NCBI GenBank assembly: GCA_002342365.1
Contig: DDPV01000019.1
Location: forward strand, 3,541-67,540
Origin: Burkholderiales bacterium UBA2459
GTDB taxonomy: Bacteria > Pseudomonadota > Gammaproteobacteria > Burkholderiales > Burkholderiaceae_E
Length of the DNA stretch: 64,000 nt
Reading direction: 5' to 3'
The notes under the pieces were generated by a model that saw only the letters and a program-made list of their open reading frames with translations, did not search any database and was not told the DNA's origin. Shown piece after piece: positions 9,187 to 17,599 of this stretch (positions are counted from its first letter, which is position 1; every line of letters starts with the position of its first letter). The position numbers and the translations under genes were made by a program.

Positions 9187-10260
9187 CATCAGGCGGCCCG
9201 GGTTGAAAATCCCGACTGGATCAAACTCACGTTTGATGCGACGCTGCAAGGCCAGCATCGCCGGCGCAAGCGGCGTAAAGACCGGGTGTCGCTTGTCGTG
9301 ACTTCGAAAAAGGCTTGCGTGACCGCCAAGGCCGCGCGCCTGCTCACGCATCGAGGCGTCGTCGTTTGAGGCAAGCACCCAGCGTAAGGCACCGCCCCAC
9401 TCGATCACGGTGTCGCCCCAGGCAGGCTGGTGCGCGGTGGCCGAAGGCAGACTCATTCGCCACAAGGCCTTGGATGACTGCCTGACTGCGCCAAAAAACG
9501 CAAGCCGATGTTCTTTTAAATCGTCCCAAAACCGGCTTGCCTGCTCAACCGACAAAAACTTTGCCTGATCCTGCTGCTGCCAATGCTTTGCCGCCTGAGC
9601 GACTGCGGCTTGTGCACCCTCGAGCCGCAAGATCAAATGGCCATCCACCCAGGCGCTCGCAGTCAGCGGCCAGGGCTCGGCAGCCCAACGGTTCACATGC
9701 TCAATCGCGTTGGCAGCGTCCATCGCAAGCCAGATCGTTTCGCTTGCGGCCGGCATCGGCCAGACCTTGATCGACACATCGACTATCAAACCAAGGGTGC
9801 CCAGCGCGCCCACATTCAGCCGCGACAGGTCATAGCCCGCGACATTTTTCATCACCTCGCCGCCAAAGCGAAGCACCTGCCCCTTGGCGTCCATGAGGCT
9901 CAAACCCAGCACAAAGTCGCGTACCGCGCCGCTGCTTGCCCGGCGCGGACCCGAAAGTCCTGCTGCAACCATGCCGCCGATCGTGGCCTTCGGTCCGAAA
10001 TGCGGTGGCTCAAAGGCCAGCATTTGGCGGTGTTCAGCAAGCGTTTGCTCGATTTGCGAAAGCGGCGTACCGGCTTTGGCGGTAATCACAAGCTCGGTTG
10101 GCTCATAACGCACAATGCCCTGATGAACGCTCACATCGAGCAATTCCCCACGGGCCGCTTCGCCGTAAAAATCCTTGCTCCCCGAGCCGCGCAGCCGCAA
10201 CGGGATTTGATGCTCGGCCGCATCCAAAACCCGCTGACGCAACCACTGCAAGCTTTCCAT
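9163..10260 (-). CDS. glcE: Glycolate oxidase FAD-binding subunit GlcE
   Basis: This 365-residue subunit has a PCMH-type FAD domain. Visible features are LRLRGSGSKDFYG (residues 20-32), the FAD loop GPKATIGGMVAAGLSGPRR near residues 88-106, and GEVMKNVAGYDLSRL. It lacks the large C-terminal domain of GlcD, as expected for GlcE. Glycolate oxidase converts glycolate to glyoxylate at the membrane, and this subunit works only with GlcD and GlcF. It lies 58 bp downstream of glcD. Its last codons and stop fall inside a 19-bp tandem repeat, so its C-terminus (LDAHA) is set by repeat sequence. The Shine-Dalgarno is weak. Confidence 0.94.
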   Translation of the reverse strand: MESLQWLRQRVLDAAEHQIPLRLRGSGSKDFYGEAARGELLDVSVHQGIVRYEPTELVITAKAGTPLSQIEQTLAEHRQMLAFEPPHFGPKATIGGMVAAGLSGPRRASSGAVRDFVLGLSLMDAKGQVLRFGGEVMKNVAGYDLSRLNVGALGTLGLIVDVSIKVWPMPAASETIWLAMDAANAIEHVNRWAAEPWPLTASAWVDGHLILRLEGAQAAVAQAAKHWQQQDQAKFLSVEQASRFWDDLKEHRLAFFGAVRQSSKALWRMSLPSATAHQPAWGDTVIEWGGALRWVLASNDDASMREQARGLGGHASLFRSHDKRHPVFTPLAPAMLALQRRIKREFDPVGIFNPGRLMPALDAHA

Positions 10261-10318
10261 CAGCTTAGCAACCGCGCTTTGTTGCCGTTATTGATCGACA
10301 ATCGAAACATCATCGCGA

Positions 10319-11917
10319 TCAAAAACGTTCCAACTCAGGGTGAGCAACTTGCCCCCTGTGAACATGCATTTTGCCGTGCTCGGCACAGCGCGCAAGCGTT
10401 GGAATCGCCTTGCCGGGATTGAGTAATCCCTGCGCATCGAAAGCGCGTTTGAGCGCAAAAAAAGCTGCGCGTTCAGCATCTGAAAACTGCACGCACATCG
10501 AGTTGATTTTTTCAACACCCACACCGTGCTCACCGGTGATCGTACCGCCATAATCAACACAACGTTCTAAAATATCGGAACCAAAACGCTCTGCGCGCTG
10601 CCACTGATCCGGATCGTTGGCATCAAAAAGAATCAGCGGATGCAAATTGCCATCGCCGGCATGAAACACGTTCATGCAGCGCAGCGCGTATTTTTCTTCC
10701 ATCGCGGCGATATCGCGCAGCATGCTGCCAAGATGTTTGCGTGGAATGGTTCCGTCCATGCAATAGTAATCGGGCGATATTCTCCCGGCTGCCGGAAATG
10801 CGTTTTTGCGGCCCGACCAAAACCGCAAACGCTCAGCTTCCGTTTGCGACACCTTCATCGCCGTGGCACCAGCGGCTTGCAACACCTCCTGCATGCGGGC
10901 AACCTCTTCAGCGACTTCTTCAGGCGTGCCATCGGATTCGGCAAGCAGTATCGCTTTGGCCTTCAAGTCGTAGCCGGCCTGAACAAAGGGTTCGACAGCT
11001 TCTGCGGTTTTTTGATCCATCATCTCCAGACCCGCGGGGATGATGCCCTCGGCAATGATCATCGCAACCGCTTCACCGGCCTTAATCACATCGTCGAAGG
11101 ACGCCATCACAACCCGGGCAAGCCGGGGTTTGGGAATCAACCGCACGGTCACTTCGGTCACAACCGCCAGCATGCCCTCCGAACCGATCAGCGCTGCCAG
11201 CACATCAAGCCCGGGGCTGTCGAGCGCCTCGGAGCCAAATTCCAAAACCTCGCCCTCGATACTGATTGCGCGCACACGCAAAACGTTATGAATCGTAAGA
11301 CCGTATTTCAGGCAGTGAACACCGCCCGAGTTTTCGGCAATATTGCCGCCGATGGTGCAGGCAATTTGCGAGGACGGATCAGGAGCGTAGTAAAGCCCGT
11401 AGGGTGCTGCCGCCTCGGAGATCGCCAGATTGCGCACGCCGGGCTCAACCCGCGCAAGCCGTGCATGCGGATCGAGATGAACAATCCGGTTCAAACGCGC
11501 CAGCGACAACACAACCCCGGACGCGTGGGGCATTGCACCGCCCGATAAGCCGGTGCCAGCGCCCCGGGCAACCACCGGAACCTCAAGGCGGTGACAGCAA
11601 CGCAAAACCTCCATGACTTGCGCCTCATTGAGCGGCATCACAACCACCATCGGCATTTGTCGAAATGCGCTCAGTCCATCGCACTCAAAAGGGCGCAAAT
11701 CCTCATCACGCCACAGCACTGCGCCTTCGGGTAGCAAGCGGGCGAGCTCGCGGGCCACCTGTGCCCTGCGCGCAGGACTTGGCGGCCTGGCGGTGTCGCT
11801 TTGCGCGGGCTCAAGCCTGCGCTCGGGCTCAGACCAAGGAGCGGGCTTTGCCGCGCCCATGTCAAGGGCTGATGGCTCAGCTTGCTGCGTATCGTCAAGC
11901 AGCTCGGATGTTGACAT
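10319..11917 (-). CDS. glcD: Glycolate oxidase catalytic subunit GlcD
   Basis: The 532-residue flavoprotein carries the PCMH FAD-binding motif VPVVARGAGTGLSGGAMP (about residues 116-133), the segment SSQIACTIGGNIAENSGG, and the C-terminal motif ITGEHGVGVEK of the FAD-linked oxidase family. GlcD oxidises glycolate, and often D-lactate, passing electrons through GlcE and GlcF. Compared with E. coli GlcD (about 499 residues) it has some 35-45 additional N-terminal residues, rich in Pro, Ala and Glu, that look disordered. A later start is possible but no better initiation site is visible. Another flavoprotein of the same superfamily ends only 29 bp upstream. Confidence 0.94.
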   Translation of the reverse strand: MSTSELLDDTQQAEPSALDMGAAKPAPWSEPERRLEPAQSDTARPPSPARRAQVARELARLLPEGAVLWRDEDLRPFECDGLSAFRQMPMVVVMPLNEAQVMEVLRCCHRLEVPVVARGAGTGLSGGAMPHASGVVLSLARLNRIVHLDPHARLARVEPGVRNLAISEAAAPYGLYYAPDPSSQIACTIGGNIAENSGGVHCLKYGLTIHNVLRVRAISIEGEVLEFGSEALDSPGLDVLAALIGSEGMLAVVTEVTVRLIPKPRLARVVMASFDDVIKAGEAVAMIIAEGIIPAGLEMMDQKTAEAVEPFVQAGYDLKAKAILLAESDGTPEEVAEEVARMQEVLQAAGATAMKVSQTEAERLRFWSGRKNAFPAAGRISPDYYCMDGTIPRKHLGSMLRDIAAMEEKYALRCMNVFHAGDGNLHPLILFDANDPDQWQRAERFGSDILERCVDYGGTITGEHGVGVEKINSMCVQFSDAERAAFFALKRAFDAQGLLNPGKAIPTLARCAEHGKMHVHRGQVAHPELERF

Positions 11918-11946
11918 TCAGCGATCCAGTCCGCGGCAGTGGCTCA

Positions 11947-13359
11947 TCACAGCCGGAAAATCTTTCCAGGATTAAGAATATTGAACGGATCCATGGAGCG
12001 TTTGATCGCTCGCATGATCGCCATCGCATCATCGCCTGCTTCATGTTCCAGATAATCAATTTTATGCAGTCCGATTCCGTGCTCACCGGTACAGGTGCCT
12101 TCCATCGATTGCGCAAGTTTTACGATCTCATCGTTTAAACGTTCTGATTCTTCGATCTCAGACGGGTTATTCGGATCGATGAGAATGGCGCAATGGAAAT
12201 TGCCGTCTCCGACATGACCAAGAATCCCAACCGGCATGCTTGAGCGATCCAGGATAGCCCGCGCACCGGTGATCGAATCAGCAAGCCTTGAAATCGGCAC
12301 ACAGGTATCGGTCGACAAGCCCTTGCTGCCCGGGCGCGATTGCAGCAACGCAAAATAGGCATGATGCCTTGCATTCCATAAACGAGAACGATCCTCGGGC
12401 CTTGTGGCCCACTCAAAATCTTCACCGCCCAAATCGTGCGCAATTTGCTGCACCAATTCGGCCTGCTCCTTGACAGAGGAGTCGGTACCGTGGAATTCAA
12501 AAAACAAGGTATGCGCTTGCCGCAATTCGGTGTGCGAATACGCATTAATCGCCTTGATGGTGTAAGGACACAAATACTCGCTGCGTGCAACCGGCACACC
12601 CATTTGAATGGTTTGGATCACCGTATTGACTGCTGCATCAAGCGAGGGGAAATTGACCACCGCTGCGCTCATCGCTTCGGGTACCGGATAAAGCTTTACC
12701 GTGACTTCGGTGATCACACCAAGCGTGCCTTCTGAGCCGACAAAAAGGCGCGTTAAATCGTAACCGGCCGATGACTTTCTGGCGCGATGAAAGGGCTTGA
12801 TTACCTTGCCTTCGGCCGTGACCACCGTAAGTCCCAACACATTTTCACGCATGGTGCCGTAGCGCACCGCGTTGGTTCCCGAGGCCCTTGTTGCGGCCAT
12901 GCCGCCAAGCGAGGCATCTGCACCCGGGTCAATCGGAAAAAACAAACCGGTTGACTTCAAAGCCTCGTTCAACTGCTTGCGGGTGACACCAGCTTGCACC
13001 GTCGCGGTCAAATCCTCAGTATGAATTGCAACGATCTGATTCATCCCCGACAAATCAAGGCTTACCCCGCCTTGCACAGCGAGCAAATGTCCTTCCAGGG
13101 ACGATCCTGCGCCATAAGGAATCAGCGGTGTTTGATGCGCGGCGCACAGCTTGACCACAGCCACCACCTCATCGGTACTTTGCGCAAAAACCACCGCGTC
13201 AGGCGCTGTCGTGGGAAAGGGCGACTCATCCTTGCCGTGGTGATCGCGCACCGATTGCGCGGTCGAAAACCGCTCGGCAAATTGCTGCTTGAGGGCCTCG
13301 GCAAGCGCTTGGGGTAGCGGACGGCGGATCGCATCAAGTACCGCATAGGGCGAATTCAT
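11947..13359 (-). CDS. FAD-linked oxidase, D-lactate dehydrogenase (cytochrome) type
   Basis: The 470-residue protein belongs to the same FAD-linked oxidase superfamily as GlcD but resembles the cytochrome-dependent D-lactate dehydrogenases (Dld1/LDHD type). Visible motifs are LIPYGAGSSLEGHLLAVQGG (about residues 84-103), DPGADASLGGMAATRASGTN, VGSEGTLGVITEVTVKLYP and the C-terminal CTGEHGIGLHK. The ATG at 13359 is preferred because GAGGAGA lies 8 bases upstream; an in-frame codon at 13398 has no such site. It is the first gene of the set with glcDEF, so D-lactate and glycolate oxidation may be co-expressed. Other 2-hydroxyacids cannot be excluded as substrates. Confidence 0.88.
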   Translation of the reverse strand: MNSPYAVLDAIRRPLPQALAEALKQQFAERFSTAQSVRDHHGKDESPFPTTAPDAVVFAQSTDEVVAVVKLCAAHQTPLIPYGAGSSLEGHLLAVQGGVSLDLSGMNQIVAIHTEDLTATVQAGVTRKQLNEALKSTGLFFPIDPGADASLGGMAATRASGTNAVRYGTMRENVLGLTVVTAEGKVIKPFHRARKSSAGYDLTRLFVGSEGTLGVITEVTVKLYPVPEAMSAAVVNFPSLDAAVNTVIQTIQMGVPVARSEYLCPYTIKAINAYSHTELRQAHTLFFEFHGTDSSVKEQAELVQQIAHDLGGEDFEWATRPEDRSRLWNARHHAYFALLQSRPGSKGLSTDTCVPISRLADSITGARAILDRSSMPVGILGHVGDGNFHCAILIDPNNPSEIEESERLNDEIVKLAQSMEGTCTGEHGIGLHKIDYLEHEAGDDAMAIMRAIKRSMDPFNILNPGKIFRL

Positions 13360-13461
13360 GGGCTGTCTCCTCTTCGCTTGGAGCGCGCAGTATCCCATGA
13401 CTGCAGCGCGTTACCAAGGATGCCGGCCTCGCGCACAGGGCGACAGAAGCCGCAACCGCGT

Positions 13462-13501
13462 CTGCACTTACGCTGCCTGCTCGAGCCTGCGCTTACACTG
13501 C
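13462..13501. repeat. Pair of near-identical 15-bp direct repeats, 25 bp apart
   Basis: ctgcacttacgctgc at 13462-13476 and ctgcgcttacactgc at 13487-13501 match at 13 of 15 positions. They lie in the 181-bp gap between two divergent genes, about 40 bp before the adenosyltransferase start. They could be paired operator half-sites or a decayed duplication. I see no strong promoter match around them. Confidence 0.4.
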
Positions 13502-13540
13502 AGGCTTTGTATTGATTTCTGATCAAGGATACATAAGCAC

Positions 13541-14146
13541 ATGGGTCAAAGACTGAGCGCTATTGCCACCCGCACCGGCGACGATGGCAGCACCGGCTTG
13601 GGGGACGGCAGCCGGACCTCCAAAGACAGCCAACGGGTGCATGCCATGGGCGAGGTTGATGAGCTGAACTCGGCGCTCGGCCTGCTGCGTGCGCAGCTAG
13701 GCCAAACGCTGGCCGATCGCCCGCACGAACTGCTTGCCGGGGTCGACGCCTTGCTGCATGAGATCCAGCATGACTTATTCGATTTGGGCGGTGAGCTTTG
13801 CATCCCGGGCTATGAGCATTTGCAAGATCACCAGCTGCTGCGACTAGACGAGGCGCTGCTCCTGCATAACAGCAGCCTTCAAAGGCTTGCCGAATTCATC
13901 TTGCCGGGCGGTTCGGTGCTCGCTGCGCAAAGCCATGTTTGCCGCACCGTCTGTCGGCGGGCCGAACGCGCGGTCGTGGCACTTGCCAAGCAGGAATCGA
14001 TCCGCCTGCTCGCGCAGCAATACCTGAACCGACTCTCTGACCTGTTGTTTGTGCTTGCGCGGGTGTTGAATCGTGAAGCGGGCGGGCTTGATGTGCTGTG
14101 GGACAGAAAGCGCGAGACCACGCCTTCCCCCTCGGCGCTAGACTGA
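13541..14146 (+). CDS. Cob(I)yrinic acid a,c-diamide adenosyltransferase, PduO type
   Basis: The 201-residue protein transfers the adenosyl group of ATP to cob(I)alamin, producing coenzyme B12. It shows the PduO-type ATP-binding motif TRTGDDGSTGLGDGSR (residues 11-26), then GEVDELNSALGLLR (37-50), a helical core, and the C-terminal RRAERAVVALA and NRLSDLLFVLARVLN segments. No other cobalamin gene lies nearby and I see no cobalamin riboswitch upstream, so it is probably constitutive salvage. Its stop overlaps the end of convergent aroG by 9 bp. The only Shine-Dalgarno-like sequence is AGGA, 11 bases before the ATG. Confidence 0.93.
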   Translation: MGQRLSAIATRTGDDGSTGLGDGSRTSKDSQRVHAMGEVDELNSALGLLRAQLGQTLADRPHELLAGVDALLHEIQHDLFDLGGELCIPGYEHLQDHQLLRLDEALLLHNSSLQRLAEFILPGGSVLAAQSHVCRTVCRRAERAVVALAKQESIRLLAQQYLNRLSDLLFVLARVLNREAGGLDVLWDRKRETTPSPSALD

Positions 14147-15205
14147 TTCGAGCACCAAACGCCTGGCTTGCACCGCATCGGCCAATTCGCTTAGCAGTTG
14201 CGCTGAATCGTCCCAGCCGATGCATCCGTCGGTAATGCTCTGGCCGTAGCTGAGCGCCTTACCCGGCACCAGATCCTGACGCCCGGCGACCAGGTGGCTT
14301 TCCACCATCACACCCATGATGCGGGAATCGCCCGCGGTGATTTGGGCTGCAATGTTGCGTGCAACCGGAATCTGATTCTCTGGCTTTTTTTGGCTGTTGC
14401 CATGGCTCGCATCAATCATCAGACGGCAGGCCAGCGCAGACTGGGCAGCTTCCCGGCAGGCGGCGTCGACCGAGGCTGCATCGTAGTTCGGGGTTTTGCC
14501 GCCGCGCAGAATCACATGGCAGTCCTCGTTGCCGTTGGTTGACACGATTGCCGAATGTCCGCCCTTGGTCACCGATAAAAAGTGGTGCGGATGCGAGGCC
14601 GCCTTGACCGCGTCAAATGCAATCCTCAAGTTGCCATCGGTACCATTTTTAAAACCGACCGGACAACTCAGCCCGGAGGCCAGTTCGCGATGCGACTGAC
14701 TTTCGGTGGTCCTTGCGCCAATTGCGCCCCAGGCCACCAGATCAGCGATGTATTGCGGTGAAATCATGTCCAGAAACTCGGTGCCTGCGGGCATCCCGAG
14801 CTCGGTGATGTTCAGCAGCAACTCGCGAGCCAGGCGCAGACCCTTATTGATCTGAAAGCTGCCATCAAGATCCGGGTCGTTGATCAAGCCCTTCCAACCA
14901 ATGGTGGTACGCGGTTTTTCGAAGTACACCCGCATCACGATCTCAAGCTCCCGCGCAAAACGCCCACGCAACTCCATCAGCTGCCTGGCATAGTCAATCG
15001 CAGCCTTCGGATCGTGAATCGAGCAAGGCCCGATCACCACCAGCAAGCGATCGTCCATATCGTGCAAGATACGATGAATCGCCTGCCGCGAAGCATAAGT
15101 CACCTGCGCTGCCCGCTCGCTGCAGGCAAATTCGCGCAAGACGTGCGAAGGCGGTGTGAGTTCTTTCAGTTCTCGAATACGAACATCATCGGTAACAGGT
15201 TGCAT
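14138..15205 (-). CDS. aroG: 3-deoxy-7-phosphoheptulonate synthase (DAHP synthase, class I)
   Basis: The enzyme joins phosphoenolpyruvate and erythrose 4-phosphate in the first step of the shikimate pathway. The 355-residue product contains VIGPCSIHDPKAAIDYA, YFEKPRTTIGWKGLINDP, GLSCPVGFKNGTDGN and DASHGNSQKKP, all typical of the AroF/AroG/AroH family. GGAG lies 7 bases before the ATG at 15205, which also places the start at the family N-terminus (MQPVTDDVRIRELKEL). Feedback specificity for Phe, Tyr or Trp cannot be read with confidence, so the symbol aroG is by family only. It follows tldD by 25 bp; aroE and aroQ also occur in this window. Confidence 0.94.
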   Translation of the reverse strand: MQPVTDDVRIRELKELTPPSHVLREFACSERAAQVTYASRQAIHRILHDMDDRLLVVIGPCSIHDPKAAIDYARQLMELRGRFARELEIVMRVYFEKPRTTIGWKGLINDPDLDGSFQINKGLRLARELLLNITELGMPAGTEFLDMISPQYIADLVAWGAIGARTTESQSHRELASGLSCPVGFKNGTDGNLRIAFDAVKAASHPHHFLSVTKGGHSAIVSTNGNEDCHVILRGGKTPNYDAASVDAACREAAQSALACRLMIDASHGNSQKKPENQIPVARNIAAQITAGDSRIMGVMVESHLVAGRQDLVPGKALSYGQSITDGCIGWDDSAQLLSELADAVQARRLVLESV

Positions 15206-15230
15206 CAGGGGCTCCAGGTCAACAAGCGTA

Positions 15231-16694
15231 CTAAGCGGTTCCACCCACGGTGAGACCTTCAATCCGCAAGGTCGGTTGCCCCACACCCACCGGCACGCTT
15301 TGGCCATCCTTACCGCAAGTGCCCACCCCCGGGTCAAGCTTCATATCGTTACCGATCATGGTCACGCGGGTGAGAGCCTCGGGTCCATTACCGATCAGGG
15401 TTGCGCCTTTGACCGGATAACGCTTCTTGCCTTTTTCAACCCACCAGGCTTCGCTTGCCCCAAACACAAACTTGCCGTTGGTGATGTCGACTTGACCGCC
15501 GCCGAAGTTGACCGCGTAAATACCGCGATCGATCGATGCGATGATTTCCTCGGGATCCTTGTCACCATTGAGCATGATGGTGTTGGTCATCCTGGGCATG
15601 GGCAGGTGCGCAAAGGACTCGCGCCGGCCGTTTCCGGTCGGCGAAACCTTCATCAGTCGGGCGTTGAGTCGGTCTTGCAGGTAGCCCTTCAAAACACCAT
15701 CTTCAATCAGCACGGTTCGGCTGGTTTGCTCGCCTTCATCGTCCACATTCAGCGAGCCGCGGCGCTCGCTCAGCGTGCCATCATCGACAACAGTCACGCC
15801 CTTGGCAGCAACCCGCTCACCGATACGGCCTGAAAAGACCGATGAGCCCTTGCGGTTGAAATCGCCCTCAAGGCCATGGCCAACAGCCTCGTGCAACAAA
15901 ATGCCAGGCCAGCCTGAACCCAGCACAACGGTCATCTGGCCAGCAGGTGCAGGTCTTGCCTCAAGATTCAGCAAAGCCTGATCGACGGCCTGGTCCACGT
16001 GTTCAAAAGCCTGCTGCTCGGTGAAGTAGTCCAGGTTAAAGCGCCCGCCGCCACCACTATAGCCCTGCTCTCGTCGGCCCTTTTGTTCAACGATCACGCT
16101 GACCGATAGACGAATCAGCGGCCTTACGTCGGCAGCCATGCTGCCGTCAAGCCTTGCAACCAGCATCACGTCCCACTCGGCGGCAAGTGATGCCATGACC
16201 TGACGGATGCGTGGGTCGCGCGCCCGGGCATAAGACTCTATTTTTTGTAACAATGCAACTTTGTCGTCAGCTGACATCGCAGCAATCGGATCGGCAAAAC
16301 CGTAGTGCTGGGCGGTTTTTACACGGCGCAGCCGCGACTTGATCGGGGCTTGTCCGCCGCCGCCCCGCCGGGCGATGCTTCGCGTTGCCCGCGCCGCGTC
16401 CATCAGCATGTCGATGCCGATCCCATCGGCATAGGAAAACGCTGTTTTTTCGCCTTGCACCGCGCGCACCCCAAGGCCTTGGTCAATCGAAAAACTACCC
16501 GACTTCACGATACCTTCGTCAAGACTCCAGGCTTCGCTGCGGGTGTATTGAAAATACAGATCAGCATCGTCGACCCTGTGTTCGGCGATGCAGGCAAGCG
16601 CGCGCAAGAGGTCGGATTGCTTCAAACCGGCGGGCTCAAGCAGCGTGCTTTGGGCAATCGCCAGTCTTTGCACCATGGGGTCGATCATGTTCAT
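15231..16694 (-). CDS. tldD: Metalloprotease TldD
   Basis: TldD forms a heterodimeric zinc protease with TldE (PmbA) that trims unfolded peptides and matures microcins in some bacteria. The 487-residue product contains the zinc motif HEAVGH within LLHEAVGHGLEGDFNRKGSS (about residues 267-286). It also has the glycine-rich linker RRGGGGQAP near residue 110 and the conserved C-terminal GTCGKDGQSVPVGVGQP. GAGGT lies 7 bases before the ATG. No pmbA gene is in the window. The order yhdP-nitrilase-tldD is a familiar proteobacterial cluster. Confidence 0.96.
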   Translation of the reverse strand: MNMIDPMVQRLAIAQSTLLEPAGLKQSDLLRALACIAEHRVDDADLYFQYTRSEAWSLDEGIVKSGSFSIDQGLGVRAVQGEKTAFSYADGIGIDMLMDAARATRSIARRGGGGQAPIKSRLRRVKTAQHYGFADPIAAMSADDKVALLQKIESYARARDPRIRQVMASLAAEWDVMLVARLDGSMAADVRPLIRLSVSVIVEQKGRREQGYSGGGGRFNLDYFTEQQAFEHVDQAVDQALLNLEARPAPAGQMTVVLGSGWPGILLHEAVGHGLEGDFNRKGSSVFSGRIGERVAAKGVTVVDDGTLSERRGSLNVDDEGEQTSRTVLIEDGVLKGYLQDRLNARLMKVSPTGNGRRESFAHLPMPRMTNTIMLNGDKDPEEIIASIDRGIYAVNFGGGQVDITNGKFVFGASEAWWVEKGKKRYPVKGATLIGNGPEALTRVTMIGNDMKLDPGVGTCGKDGQSVPVGVGQPTLRIEGLTVGGTA

Positions 16695-16723
16695 GTGTTT
16701 ACCTCGTTTTATGCCGGATGCGC

Positions 16724-17599
16724 TTAAAGCACGCGATGGGCCAAGGCCGGAAGCATACCTCTGACTTCGCCAATCCTTGTGCGGTCGAGTCGGGCGATCA
16801 CCACCGCTTCGCCCTGGGCCTGCTGCCCGAGTACCTCACCCCAGGGATCGATAATCATGCTGTGTCCCCAGGTGCGGCGTCCGTTGGGATGTTCACCACC
16901 CTGCGCCGCTGCAAGCACATAGCACTGGTTTTCGATCGCCCTTGCCCGTAACAAAACCTCCCAATGCGCCTGGCCGGTGGTGTAAGTAAAGGCCGAGGGC
17001 ACCAGCAAAAGATCAACCGGTGCAAGCCGTCGATAAAGTTCGGGAAAGCGCAGGTCGTAGCAAATCGATAAACCAAGCCGCCAGGGTCCGAGATCGCAAA
17101 GCACCGGGCTGCTACCGGCTTGGATCGTATCCGACTCGGTGAAACGTTCAGCACCCTTGTGAAATCCGAATAAATGAATCTTGTCGTAGCGCGCCAGCAC
17201 CCGACCCTGCGGGTCGATCATCAGCTGACTGTTGCGCACGCGACGGGCGTCCTCGCATTGCAAGGGAATCGTGCCGCCGGCAAGCCAGACCTGATGACGT
17301 TTGGCCATCTCGGACAAAAAGCTCTGGATCGGCCCATGACCAAAGTCCTCCCGCAAAGCCACTTTATCGGTATCGCGCCAGCCGAGCAGGCAGAAATACT
17401 CCGGAAGACTGATCAGCTGAGCGCCAAGTCCGGCTGCCTCTGCAATCAAGGCCTCAGCGCGCAACAAGTTGTGATCTAGATCCGGTGCTGAAACCATTTG
17501 CAGGGCTGCCACCTGCAAATGGGCTGCATCGGGCAAAGCTGATGGGTGTGCGACATCGCTTGCCGGTGCGTGCTGCTGATCAACGACCGATTGGTTCAT
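16724..17599 (-). CDS. Carbon-nitrogen hydrolase (nitrilase family, Nit1/deaminated-glutathione-amidase-like)
   Basis: The 291-residue protein has the Glu-Lys-Cys triad of the nitrilase superfamily: Glu in LISLPEYFCLLG, Lys in YDKIHLFGFH and Cys in LGLSICYDLRFPELYRR. The fold length and the motif RVLARYDKIHLF resemble the Nit1/YbeM branch, which hydrolyses deaminated glutathione to 2-oxoglutarate and Cys-Gly; that function is inferred. The first 28 residues are an extra Ala/His-rich leader. The start overlaps the yhdP stop by 4 bp (ATGA), so translation is probably coupled to yhdP. Confidence 0.9.
   Translation of the reverse strand: MNQSVVDQQHAPASDVAHPSALPDAAHLQVAALQMVSAPDLDHNLLRAEALIAEAAGLGAQLISLPEYFCLLGWRDTDKVALREDFGHGPIQSFLSEMAKRHQVWLAGGTIPLQCEDARRVRNSQLMIDPQGRVLARYDKIHLFGFHKGAERFTESDTIQAGSSPVLCDLGPWRLGLSICYDLRFPELYRRLAPVDLLLVPSAFTYTTGQAHWEVLLRARAIENQCYVLAAAQGGEHPNGRRTWGHSMIIDPWGEVLGQQAQGEAVVIARLDRTRIGEVRGMLPALAHRVL

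Noticed and set aside
10640..11548. A 302-codon plus-strand frame opposite glcD, and similar frames opposite glcE (9583-10422) and nrdB (47765-48730)
   Set aside because: All lie wholly within well-supported genes, have atypical composition rich in His, Arg and Cys, and show no family likeness.
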